A stretch of DNA of 7,481 nt from CAZXDS01 sp964639525 (GCA_964639525.1 CAZXDS010000166.1:1-7481); one strand, 5' to 3'; numbered from the stretch's first letter, positions 1 through 6,021 are shown. Translations and numbers: made by a program. The notes: generated by a model from the sequence alone, not told the origin.

Positions 1-844
1 CGCGAACATTGTAATCTTCAGAAATTGATAGTTTACCATTCGCATTAGTTAAATAGCCTCCAATTTTGGCAAGGAGAATATTCGGAGAATTTTCACTGAA
101 ATAAGTATTTGTTCCTTGCGGGTTATCTGCTTTTTTTACAGAATCCGGTGGTGAAACTCTTCCAAGAACGTCAACACCGGCAGTACCTGGAATAGGTTGA
201 TGCACAATCGCAAGTTTTTGATTTTCGCCGGCTGAATGAATTGTTCCTAAATTATAAAAATCTACTCTGCCGTTTTCAGTTAATGAAGGTTTGCTGCTTT
301 TTTCCGTTTCTATCAAATATTCTACCCAACCGTCTTTCCCGGGTTTTGGTTTTGAGCCTTTAGCAATTAGAACATTATAAATTGGGGCATTTGAAACCTC
401 CAAAAGCTTGATATATTTATTTATAATTTTAACATCAGGATTGGAAGTAATTTTAAGTTTTCTAAATTCTTTTAAAATATCACTGTAAGAAATATTTTTG
501 TATCCCTTTGCCGGTGGGAAAAAATTACCGGTTACTTCCATTGCATCATTACTAATATTCAATGAAAAAGAAGCCTCTTTGAATACCGGTAGAATTTGAT
601 ATGAATTATTTTCATAAATCAAAAATCCTTCAACAGTTGAATAGTACTCACCCAAATGACTTTTTATATTATTACCAATCTCCGAATATGCTACTTCAGT
701 TTTTTCCGATTCATTTGCAATATTTTTTTTGGTAATAATAAGTGTTTGATTCGGAATAATTCTCTTCGCAACGGGAAGTGGAGTCAAACTAAAGAAATAT
801 AGGTTACCATCTATTTTTAAGTTATAAATAGTCTGCATGTTCAT
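1..844 (-). CDS. FapA/DUF342-family protein, N-terminal part (runs off left edge)
   Basis: An uninterrupted minus-strand frame of 281 codons runs from an ATG at 844 to the left edge, so the C-terminus is missing. Residues about 85-150 look like the FapA N-terminal region: a DAME segment near 100-103, then a hydrophilic helix ending in IKLLEV. Residues 155-230 carry the family's hallmarks: VLIAKGSKPKPGKDG, then NGRVDF, then HQPIPGTAGVDVLGR. In better-known relatives a right-handed beta-helix follows; here it would lie outside the window. The family is named for flagellar assembly protein A, is linked to surface polysaccharide or polymer functions, and its biochemistry is poorly defined. No flagellar gene is visible nearby, so a flagellar role is not supported. 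The start is uncertain: a second ATG lies at 838, neither has a clear Shine-Dalgarno, and the frame stays open upstream to a TAG at 962-964 with only TTG alternatives. Family assignment is confident; function is not. Confidence 0.85.
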   Translation of the reverse strand, partial: MNMQTIYNLKIDGNLYFFSLTPLPVAKRIIPNQTLIITKKNIANESEKTEVAYSEIGNNIKSHLGEYYSTVEGFLIYENNSYQILPVFKEASFSLNISNDAMEVTGNFFPPAKGYKNISYSDILKEFRKLKITSNPDVKIINKYIKLLEVSNAPIYNVLIAKGSKPKPGKDGWVEYLIETEKSSKPSLTENGRVDFYNLGTIHSAGENQKLAIVHQPIPGTAGVDVLGRVSPPDSVKKADNPQGTNTYFSENSPNILLAKIGGYLTNANGKLSISEDYNVR

Positions 845-1053
845 TATTGAAAGGGGCGGTATTTCCAAAAATAAATGCGAAGATTTTGAAGAATTATCAT
901 TCTCAAGATGTACTCCACGGTTCTTTACTATTGAATTTGAAAAACTTTGCAAGTGCAACTCCTATTATTCCGAGTATCAGAATCTATGAAAATATAAAAT
1001 TATTTTTTTATACAGACATCATCGGCTATTAATAAAAATAATTTAATTAAATA

Positions 1054-1095
1054 TATGAGTCCATTCTAAAAAGTAATATTTTTACTAACCCACGA
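1054..1095. repeat. Dispersed 42-bp direct repeat, copy A
   Basis: It begins TATGAGTCCATTC and ends ACTAACCCACGA. It matches 7395-7436 in the same orientation at 41 of 42 positions; the only difference is T at 1081 against C at 7422. Its right part (1078-1095) is the left arm of the hairpin at 1078-1119. It is probably one member of a genome-wide repeat family, but only two copies are visible here. Confidence 0.9.
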
Positions 1096-1119
1096 CTTCA
1101 GTCGTGGGTTAGTAAGAAT
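1078..1119. repeat. Long perfect hairpin, IS200/REP-like palindrome
   Basis: Bases 1078-1097 pair with 1100-1119: 20 potential pairs, 19 Watson-Crick plus one G-T at 1081/1116, around a two-base centre TC. A real hairpin would have a 4-base TTCA loop closed by C1096-G1101. The core CCCACGAC/GTCGTGGG is the kind of GC-rich palindrome found at IS200/IS605 ends and in REP sequences mobilised by Y1 transposases. No transposase gene is present, so this would be a solo or non-autonomous copy. No T-tract follows the stem and its GC is concentrated mid-stem, so a dedicated intrinsic terminator is less likely, although the stem could still halt transcription. Confidence 0.85.
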
Positions 1120-1133
1120 TTACTAGTTTCATC

Positions 1134-1167
1134 AACCGTTTTCCGATACGGATCTGTGATAACGGTT
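1134..1167. repeat. Interrupted inverted repeat with nested small hairpin
   Basis: AACCGTT (1134-1140) is the exact reverse complement of AACGGTT (1161-1167). Between them lies a second hairpin, TCCG-ATA-CGGA (1142-1152). The nested arrangement is visible directly; its function is unknown. It lies 15 bases after the long hairpin and may belong to the same element. Confidence 0.55.
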
Positions 1168-1188
1168 TAAATCGACTTAAGATATAAG

Positions 1189-1200
1189 GCTGAGCTCAGC
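1189..1200. repeat. Perfect 12-bp palindrome
   Basis: GCTGAGCTCAGC is a perfect palindrome in an AT-rich setting. It could be a dimeric protein-binding site or part of the surrounding palindromic element. No known operator matches that I recognise. Confidence 0.5.
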
Positions 1201-1216
1201 ATTTATTATTTTTATT

Positions 1217-1301
1217 CACAGAGTGACCGTCCCAAAAGCGGACTAATGAATCTGTACTACGATTTGTAACTCAAATTGATTAGCGTAGCGGTCAATCTGT
1301 G
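1217..1301. other. Branched stem structure: possible structured RNA or palindromic mobile remnant
   Basis: CACAGAGTGACCG (1217-1229) pairs with CGGTCAATCTGTG (1289-1301) at 12 of 13 positions, the exception being G1223 opposite A1295. Inside, CTAAT (1243-1247) pairs with ATTAG (1279-1283). Within that, ATTTG (1262-1266) pairs with CAAAT (1272-1276) around a TAACT loop. The successive enclosed stems suggest a folded RNA or a foldback element of 85 bases. It matches no riboswitch or ncRNA family I can name. Strand is undetermined; if transcribed with rsmI it would lie about 155 bases upstream of the start codon. Confidence 0.45.
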
Positions 1302-1349
1302 TAAAACTACATAATTATAGAAAGCCGTCATAATTAGAACTCAGCCGGA

Positions 1350-1355
1350 TATAAT
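1350..1355 (+). promoter_or_regulatory. Possible -10 element for rsmI
   Basis: TATAAT is an exact sigma70-type -10 hexamer about 100 bases before the rsmI start. No good -35 sits at the right distance; with a 17-base spacer it would be GTCATA. AT-rich sequence makes chance matches common, so this is weak. If real, the transcript has a leader of roughly 95 bases holding the 14-bp direct repeats. Confidence 0.2.
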
Positions 1356-1392
1356 AAAACTTTTAGTCTGAATCACCAAAAGGGAAAATGAA

Positions 1393-1431
1393 TATTTTTA
1401 ATAACAAGAAACTTCATTATTTTTAATAACA
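1393..1431. repeat. 14-bp direct repeat pair in rsmI leader
   Basis: TATTTTTAATAACA occurs exactly at 1393-1406 and again at 1418-1431, 25 bases apart start to start. That is about 2.4 helical turns, so a protein would not meet both copies on the same face. The pair sits 27-65 bases before the rsmI start. It may be a regulatory repeat or slippage in AT-rich DNA; function unknown. Confidence 0.6.
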
Positions 1432-1457
1432 GTATTTGAATTTAATTTGGAGTTTAG

Positions 1458-2150
1458 TTGATTAAAAAACTTAATTACGGTGAACTTTATATTATTGCAA
1501 CTCCAATCGGGAATATGGGTGATATTTCACTCAGAGCGATTGAGACAATGAAAAATGTCGATATTATCTATTGTGAAGATACACGTATAACATCAAAGTT
1601 AAGTAAGCATTATTCGTTTAAAACATTACTGAAACCGATGAATGCTCGCATGGAAGAAAAAGTAATTGCCTCGATTATTGAAAAACTACAATCAGGATTG
1701 AGTATTGGATTGGTATCTGATGCAGGAACTCCGACAATTTCCGATCCGGGAATCAGGCTTGTTTCGGAAGCAATAAAAAGCGGAATTAGAGTAAATGGAA
1801 TTCCCGGAGCAAATGCTGCAATTTTGGCTTTAAGCATATCAGGGCTGCCGACAAATTCTTTTGTTTTTGAAGGATTTCTACCTCAGAAAAAAGGGAGGCA
1901 AAAAAAGCTCAAAGAACTTTCGATTGAGCCAAGAACCATTGTTCTTTATGAATCTACATATAGAATAGAAAAATTGTTAAATGAATTAGAGAATTATATA
2001 CCGGATAGATTTGTTGTTGTTTGCAGAGAATTAACCAAAAAATTTGAAGAAACCTGGCGTGGTTTACCAAGTGAGATTTTAGCGGACTTTGATTCTAAGA
2101 CCACAAAAGGGGAGTTTGTAGTAATAATTGCTCCAACAAATTGGAAATAA
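1458..2150 (+). CDS. rsmI: 16S rRNA (cytidine-1402 2'-O)-methyltransferase RsmI
   Basis: RsmI transfers a methyl group from S-adenosylmethionine to the 2'-oxygen of C1402 in the decoding centre of 16S rRNA. The 230-residue product has the tetrapyrrole-methylase fold motifs in order: LYIIATPIGNMGDISLRA (10-27), EDTR (40-43), LVSDAGTPTISDPG (85-98), PGANAAILAL (116-125), FEGFLP (137-142), YEST (164-167), RELTKKFEE (190-198) and GEFVVII (218-224). It is shorter than E. coli RsmI (about 286 residues) because it ends just after the methylase core, lacking the C-terminal extension. The usual HN-containing segment before the SDAGTP motif reads MNARMEEK (61-68), a mild divergence. The start is TTG at 1458, supported by GGAG at 1449-1452 with a 5-base spacer. 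The gene stands alone on the plus strand and converges on apt with 23 bases between stop codons and no strong terminator, so the two transcripts probably overlap. Confidence 0.95.
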   Translation: MIKKLNYGELYIIATPIGNMGDISLRAIETMKNVDIIYCEDTRITSKLSKHYSFKTLLKPMNARMEEKVIASIIEKLQSGLSIGLVSDAGTPTISDPGIRLVSEAIKSGIRVNGIPGANAAILALSISGLPTNSFVFEGFLPQKKGRQKKLKELSIEPRTIVLYESTYRIEKLLNELENYIPDRFVVVCRELTKKFEETWRGLPSEILADFDSKTTKGEFVVIIAPTNWK

Positions 2151-2173
2151 CATTCCCACAAACTCCAAATTAA

Positions 2174-2695
2174 TTATTCTGCATCATATTCAATTAGCGA
2201 ATGAATTTCATAGCCTTTTAATTTCTCTTTTCCGTTTAAAAATGTCAGATCAATTAAAAATGAAATTTGGGTTACTTCCGCTCCCAAATGTTCTACTAAT
2301 TTACAAGCAGCTTCCATTGTGCCACCGGTTGCAAGTAAATCATCATGCAGCAAAACTTTGTCGCCTGGAACTAGTGCATCTTTATGAATTTCAATAGTAT
2401 CCGTACCGTATTCTAATTGGTATGTTTCCGAAATTGTTTCTGCAGGAAGTTTTCCGGGTTTTCTGATAGGGACAAAGCCTGCTCCCAATTTTTCGGATAA
2501 GGCGCCTCCAAAAATAAAACCCCGTGATTCAATGCCGACTACTTTAGTTATTCCTTTACCCCGAGATAATTTGTACAGTTCTTCTAATGTTTCAGAAAAA
2601 CCGGACTTGTTCTTTAGCAAAGTGGTAATGTCTTTGAAAACAATTCCTTCGATTGGAAAATCCTTTACATCACGAATTAATTTTTTTAGTTCCAT
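2174..2695 (-). CDS. apt: Adenine phosphoribosyltransferase
   Basis: Apt makes AMP and pyrophosphate from adenine and PRPP, a one-step cytosolic purine salvage. The 173-residue product is full length for the family. Visible motifs are DFPIEGIVFKDITTLL (12-27), GIESRGF (54-60), the flexible loop region RKPGKLPAETISETY (78-92) with the typical YGTDTIEIH following, and the PRPP-binding motif VLLHDDLLATGGTM (114-127). The ATG at 2695 is preceded by a strong AGGAG at 2705-2701, five bases from the start. That ribosome-binding site overlaps the TAG stop of polX (2706-2704), which points to translational coupling in one operon. It is the last gene of the minus-strand block. Nothing looks truncated or unusual. 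Confidence 0.96.
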   Translation of the reverse strand: MELKKLIRDVKDFPIEGIVFKDITTLLKNKSGFSETLEELYKLSRGKGITKVVGIESRGFIFGGALSEKLGAGFVPIRKPGKLPAETISETYQLEYGTDTIEIHKDALVPGDKVLLHDDLLATGGTMEAACKLVEHLGAEVTQISFLIDLTFLNGKEKLKGYEIHSLIEYDAE

Positions 2696-2700
2696 TTTTG

Positions 2701-2705
2701 CTCCT
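2701..2705 (-). promoter_or_regulatory. Strong Shine-Dalgarno of apt overlapping the polX stop codon
   Basis: On the minus strand the sequence reads TATAGGAGCAAAAATG. The TAG of polX and the AGGAG of apt share two bases. A ribosome ending polX would therefore sit on the apt initiation region. It is one of the clearest Shine-Dalgarno matches in the window, with the GGAG of rsmI, and supports the apt start. Confidence 0.75.
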
Positions 2706-4374
2706 ATATTCTTTTAATTTTCCTATTAATAAATGAAATAAATTCCTTTTTTGAGTAGGAATTAATTAATTCTTCCTTTTGAAGACCTGCTTTTTGTGCA
2801 ATCATAATTCCAAATTGGATGTTTGAAATTCCTTTGATTGAATGAGCATCGGGATTGATTGCAAATTTGCAGCCTTTTTCCCGTGCATAATAAATATTTC
2901 GCCAGTCCAAATCAAGACGAAAAGGGCTAGAATTTATCTCAATTGCAACATCATTTGCGGAGCAAGCATCAATCACTTTTTTGATGTTAATTGCGTATCC
3001 TTTACGGCGTAACAATAGCCTACCTGTCGGGTGTGCCAATAAATCTGTAAAAGGTGATTCGATTGCACAAACAATTCTTTTTGTCATTTCTTCTTCATTC
3101 ATTGTAAAATTAGAATGAATTGAGGCGGTCACAAAGTCGAAAGTTTTCATAAATTCATCTCTGTAGTCCAAAGAACCATCCTTAATAATATCACTTTCAA
3201 TTCCGTGAAATATTTGCAGAGGTTGAGTGGAATTTAGTTCTGTAATTTCCTTTTTCTGCTCTAAAACACGAATTTCAGTTAATCCGTTTGCATAATAGGC
3301 AGATTTGCTATGATCACAAACAGCAGCATATTTAAACTGCAGGTGTTGTGCTTCCGTTATCATTTCAGATAATGTGTTTATACCATCAGATGAATCCGTG
3401 TGGAAGTGGAGCAGTCCCTTAAAATCATTAAAAGTGAAATTACTTTCCGTTTGTAATTTTATGGGAGCATCAAAATATTGCTTTTCTCTCATTGGGGGAG
3501 CAACATATGGAAAATCCGGTTTAGAAAATACGTCAGTTTCAGAACCGATTTTATCAGGAATATTGAGCTTTGATAAAAATTCTTTGCTTCCTGTTGTTAA
3601 AAATAATTGCTTTTGATATTCATTTTTGTCTTCAATTATAAAAATATTGATTATTGTACTGTCAGTTTCATCAATTTGTAATAAATGATATGAACTATTA
3701 TTAGTTATCTTATTGAAATTAAACAACTTATGTAGCTCTAATAACAGTTGATTATAATTACTTGTTAATAAAATAAGTTCAATTTTTGAGATTACTTCAT
3801 TTTGGCGTTTTAATTCACCTGTTATTTCAATTTTCTGAACAAATTTTAGCTTATTTAGCGATTTAATTATGGATGTTCCGCGTTTTAAGGCAGTCGGGAG
3901 CAGGAGCATTGAAGCAGTAGCCTTTATTCTTTTAATTTCGGCAAGGATGTTATTTTGTGATTTTAAGCTAAAACCGGCAATTTTTTTCAATTTATCATTT
4001 TTACAAGCATGCTCCAGAGAATCTAAGTCTGATATGTTTAATTCATCAAAAAGTACTTTGATTTTTTTTGAACCGAGTCCTTTTATCATGAATAAATCTC
4101 TCAATCCGGACGGAATACTTTTTTTCAATTCATTTAAATCCGATGATTCTCGGTGAGAATAATAATCATTAATAACGGATAATAAACCTTTGCCGATTCC
4201 TTTTGTATCTGCAATGCTCCCGTCGGCAATAATTGCTTCAATGTCTGTTTGTATTCTTCTGATTGCATTTGCTCCGTTTTTATATGCTCCGACTTTGAAT
4301 TTATTTTCACCTTTAAATTCAAGAATGCCTGCAATTTCTTCAAATATTTCAGCTATTTCATTTTTTAATGACAT
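2704..4374 (-). CDS. polX: PolX-type protein: degenerate X-family polymerase domain plus intact PHP nuclease domain
   Basis: Bacterial PolX proteins join an N-terminal X-family DNA polymerase to a C-terminal PHP domain with Mn-dependent 3'-5' exonuclease activity, used in repair. This 556-residue protein has normal family length. Helix-hairpin-helix segments lie near 59-68 (GIGKGLLSVI) and 96-114 (MIKGLGSKKIKVLFDELNI). The palm motif, normally GSxRR...GDxD, reads GELKR (186-190)...SKIEL (196-200), so both catalytic aspartates are lost. The third acidic position, usually vDlr, reads INIF (242-245). TGSKE (261-265) survives. The PHP domain keeps its metal-ligand motifs: HFH (323-325), CDH (353-355), HGIESD (390-395), SIH (418-420), AHPTGR (447-452), EINSS (479-483) and NPDAHS (507-512). 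I infer an active nuclease without polymerase activity. The ATG at 4374 directly follows the TAG of the PAP2-like gene (4377-4375), so translation is probably coupled both upstream and downstream to apt. Confidence 0.93.
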   Translation of the reverse strand: MSLKNEIAEIFEEIAGILEFKGENKFKVGAYKNGANAIRRIQTDIEAIIADGSIADTKGIGKGLLSVINDYYSHRESSDLNELKKSIPSGLRDLFMIKGLGSKKIKVLFDELNISDLDSLEHACKNDKLKKIAGFSLKSQNNILAEIKRIKATASMLLLPTALKRGTSIIKSLNKLKFVQKIEITGELKRQNEVISKIELILLTSNYNQLLLELHKLFNFNKITNNSSYHLLQIDETDSTIINIFIIEDKNEYQKQLFLTTGSKEFLSKLNIPDKIGSETDVFSKPDFPYVAPPMREKQYFDAPIKLQTESNFTFNDFKGLLHFHTDSSDGINTLSEMITEAQHLQFKYAAVCDHSKSAYYANGLTEIRVLEQKKEITELNSTQPLQIFHGIESDIIKDGSLDYRDEFMKTFDFVTASIHSNFTMNEEEMTKRIVCAIESPFTDLLAHPTGRLLLRRKGYAINIKKVIDACSANDVAIEINSSPFRLDLDWRNIYYAREKGCKFAINPDAHSIKGISNIQFGIMIAQKAGLQKEELINSYSKKEFISFINRKIKRI

Positions 4375-4992
4375 CTATTTCACCAAATTTAACCCGATTA
4401 TAATTTCCGAAAGAGTAAAGAAATATCCCAATAAACTGCCGGAAATTACTTGTGGCAGAGTATGAACATTTAACTTAATTCTTGACCACCCAACTAAAAG
4501 TAAAATTATTACAAAAATTGGGAATAGTGAAAAATTAGTGTATAAAATTATTGCCCACGGTGAAGCTATCCCGATTGCGTGGGCACTTATTTTCCAATAT
4601 TTGTTTATTGTAATAAGAATGATTGTGTTAATCACATAGCTTAACCAAGCAAGAATACTAATTGTGCTCGTATCAAAGTATAATAAAACTAACATGGCAA
4701 TGATAGCAAATAAAGTTGAAAATAAATATGGAATTTGACGCTCTTCTTTGTTCGTCGCGTCTTCGTTGCTTATTTTATTTTTGTGTCTCAAATAAAAAAA
4801 TAATGAGACAGGGAGCACAAATCCAAATATTATTGCGATTAAGATTACAATTATCCTTTTTGAAGTTTCGCCTTCAAAATAATAACCCAGGTACAAAAAA
4901 AGATAAAGTAAATTTACCGGTGGAATAAACGCGTTAGAAATGATTCTCGCAATTTTTGAAGATGATAATTTATTGTTCAATTTGTGCTTCAC
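4375..4992 (-). CDS. PAP2-like integral membrane protein
   Basis: A 205-residue, strongly hydrophobic protein with about five to six membrane segments, near 24-38, 47-67, 90-106, 111-129, 141-167 and 182-200. Motifs resemble the PAP2 lipid-phosphatase superfamily: KEERQIP (82-88) for motif 1, SAHA (136-139) where classical enzymes have SGH, and SRIKLNVHTLPQVISG (170-185) for SR-x5-H-x3-D. Arg171 and His177 are present, but Gln181 replaces the usual Asp. Family members remove phosphate from lipid phosphates or prenyl pyrophosphates at the membrane; the substrate here is unknown and activity is not certain given the altered motifs. The start is GTG at 4992: an in-frame TAA lies five codons upstream, the next ATG is residue 100, and there is no clear Shine-Dalgarno. 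The TAG stop abuts the polX ATG; dusB ends 45 bases upstream. Confidence 0.72.
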   Translation of the reverse strand: MKHKLNNKLSSSKIARIISNAFIPPVNLLYLFLYLGYYFEGETSKRIIVILIAIIFGFVLPVSLFFYLRHKNKISNEDATNKEERQIPYLFSTLFAIIAMLVLLYFDTSTISILAWLSYVINTIILITINKYWKISAHAIGIASPWAIILYTNFSLFPIFVIILLLVGWSRIKLNVHTLPQVISGSLLGYFFTLSEIIIGLNLVK

Positions 4993-5037
4993 TTTGTTGA
5001 AAAGTTATTATGATTTATAATGTAAAAATGTTATTAC

Positions 5038-6021
5038 TTAATCTCTTTCATATTTTTCGAGCTCGTCAACATAATTCATTAATAAATCTTCAATCGGTTC
5101 ATATTCTTCCAATGTCATTAACTCTTGTCTGATTTTTGATGCTCCGTAAAGTCCCTTTAAGTAACCTGTCCAATACTTCCGAAACGGAAATATTACACTC
5201 CTAAGTTCTTTTTCAGCGAGTTCGTATCTAAAATGCTTAAGAGCAGTAGTAATCCTAAATCGTGCATCAGCTTCTGTTTTAATTTCGCCTGTTTCAAGCA
5301 ATTCTTTGGTTTGAAGAAAAATCCATGGTACACCAATTGCACCTCTTGCTATCATTACACCATCTGCGCCTGTTTGTTCAAAAGCATCTTTCGCATCTTT
5401 CGCTGAAAATACACCGCCGTTTAGCACTACCGGAATTTCTACAACTTCCTTCACTCTTCTAATCCAATCCCAATCGGCTGAACCGCTGTGTGCCTGAATT
5501 CGTGTGCGGCAGTGCAGAGTCAGTTCCTTTGCTCCGGCATCTTCCATTCGTTTGGCTACTTCGAGAATTTTAATATTTTCCTCATCCCAACCAAGTCGCG
5601 TTTTTACTGTTACCGGTAATTTTACTGAATCAACAACAGCCTTAACCATTTCCTGCATGTAAACAGGATCTTTTAGTAATCCGGCTCCGGCACCTCTTTT
5701 TGCCACTTTTTTAACCCAACAGCCTGCATTAATATCAATAAGATTCGGATTTTCTTCCTCTGCCATTTGTGCAGCTTCAACCATTGCCGGAATATCGCTG
5801 CCGTAAATTTGAATTCCAACCGGTCGTTCGGAATCAGTAATTTTCATTTTATTTGCTGTTTTCTTGTTCTTTCGAATCAAACCGTCTGAGTTTACAAATT
5901 CCGTGTAAACTAAATCCGCTCCGAATTCTTTACAGATTTTTCTGAAGGCTATTCCGGTTACATCTTCCATCGGTGCAAGAAGCAGAGCATTATTAATTTC
6001 TATGTCGTTTATTTTAAACAT
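5038..6021 (-). CDS. dusB: tRNA-dihydrouridine synthase, DusB type
   Basis: Dus enzymes use FMN and NADPH to reduce specific uridines in tRNA loops to dihydrouridine. The 327-residue product has the usual length and layout: a TIM barrel with LAPMEDVTGIAFR (15-27), ERPVGIQIYG (65-74), DINAGCWVKKVAKRGAGAGLLKDP (96-119) with catalytic Cys101, VKTRLGWD (139-146), TLHCRTRIQAHSG (168-180), PVVLNGGV (197-204) and GVMIARGAIGVPWIF (221-235), followed by a helical C-terminal domain. The residue after the catalytic Cys is Trp instead of the common Pro (GCW versus GCP). The subtype is assigned by overall resemblance to DusB/NifR3 and could be another Dus branch. The ATG at 6021 has only a weak purine-rich upstream stretch. 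It follows the MFS gene after 85 bases, so co-transcription is likely but not shown. Confidence 0.92.
   Translation of the reverse strand: MFKINDIEINNALLLAPMEDVTGIAFRKICKEFGADLVYTEFVNSDGLIRKNKKTANKMKITDSERPVGIQIYGSDIPAMVEAAQMAEEENPNLIDINAGCWVKKVAKRGAGAGLLKDPVYMQEMVKAVVDSVKLPVTVKTRLGWDEENIKILEVAKRMEDAGAKELTLHCRTRIQAHSGSADWDWIRRVKEVVEIPVVLNGGVFSAKDAKDAFEQTGADGVMIARGAIGVPWIFLQTKELLETGEIKTEADARFRITTALKHFRYELAEKELRSVIFPFRKYWTGYLKGLYGASKIRQELMTLEEYEPIEDLLMNYVDELEKYERD

Larger units (their letters stand above)
845..1457. other. Gene-poor palindrome-rich intergenic region between fapA-like gene and rsmI
   Basis: This stretch of about 610 bases separates two divergently transcribed genes. I see no convincing gene in it. 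Bases 845-1030 have short open frames on both strands (for example plus 832-1032 and plus 838-990), none with a ribosome-binding site or a recognisable product. Bases 1031-1053 are pure AT-rich spacer. From 1054 onward come a dispersed repeat, a 20-bp-arm hairpin, an interrupted inverted repeat enclosing a small hairpin, a 12-bp palindrome, a branched stem structure, and a leader with a 14-bp direct repeat before rsmI. The density of palindromes suggests mobile-element debris or a structured RNA rather than a degraded ordinary gene. Confidence 0.7.

Noticed and set aside
847..1032. 61-codon plus-strand open frame (TTG start) ahead of the hairpin, and an overlapping 50-codon frame at 838-990 with an ATG
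   Set aside because: No Shine-Dalgarno, no recognisable family and low-complexity AT-rich composition; two overlapping frames of similar length in the same stretch point to chance.
1054..1301. CRISPR array or attachment site in the repeat-rich region
   Set aside because: There are no regularly spaced direct repeats, the repeats are inverted and heterogeneous, and no integrase or tRNA gene is adjacent.
1058..1374. A MITE bounded by GAGTCCATTCTAAAAAGT (1058) and a diverged inverted copy near 1356-1374
   Set aside because: The presumed second end matches at only about 11-12 of 18 positions with a gap, which is near chance in DNA this AT-rich, and no target duplication is seen.
2130..2180. Intrinsic terminator between the convergent rsmI and apt genes
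   Set aside because: Only a 5-bp AT-rich stem (TCCAA-CAAA-TTGGA, within rsmI) and a weak longer pairing are visible, with no T-tract on either strand.
2128..2397. 89-codon plus-strand frame overlapping the end of rsmI and antisense to apt
   Set aside because: It overlaps two genes with strong family motifs and has no motif of its own; it is an antisense shadow.
3374..4343. Several open frames of 69-95 codons inside polX on both strands (3374-3616, 3869-4156, 4134-4343)
   Set aside because: All lie within the continuous PolX frame, which explains the conservation; none has a ribosome-binding site or recognisable domain.
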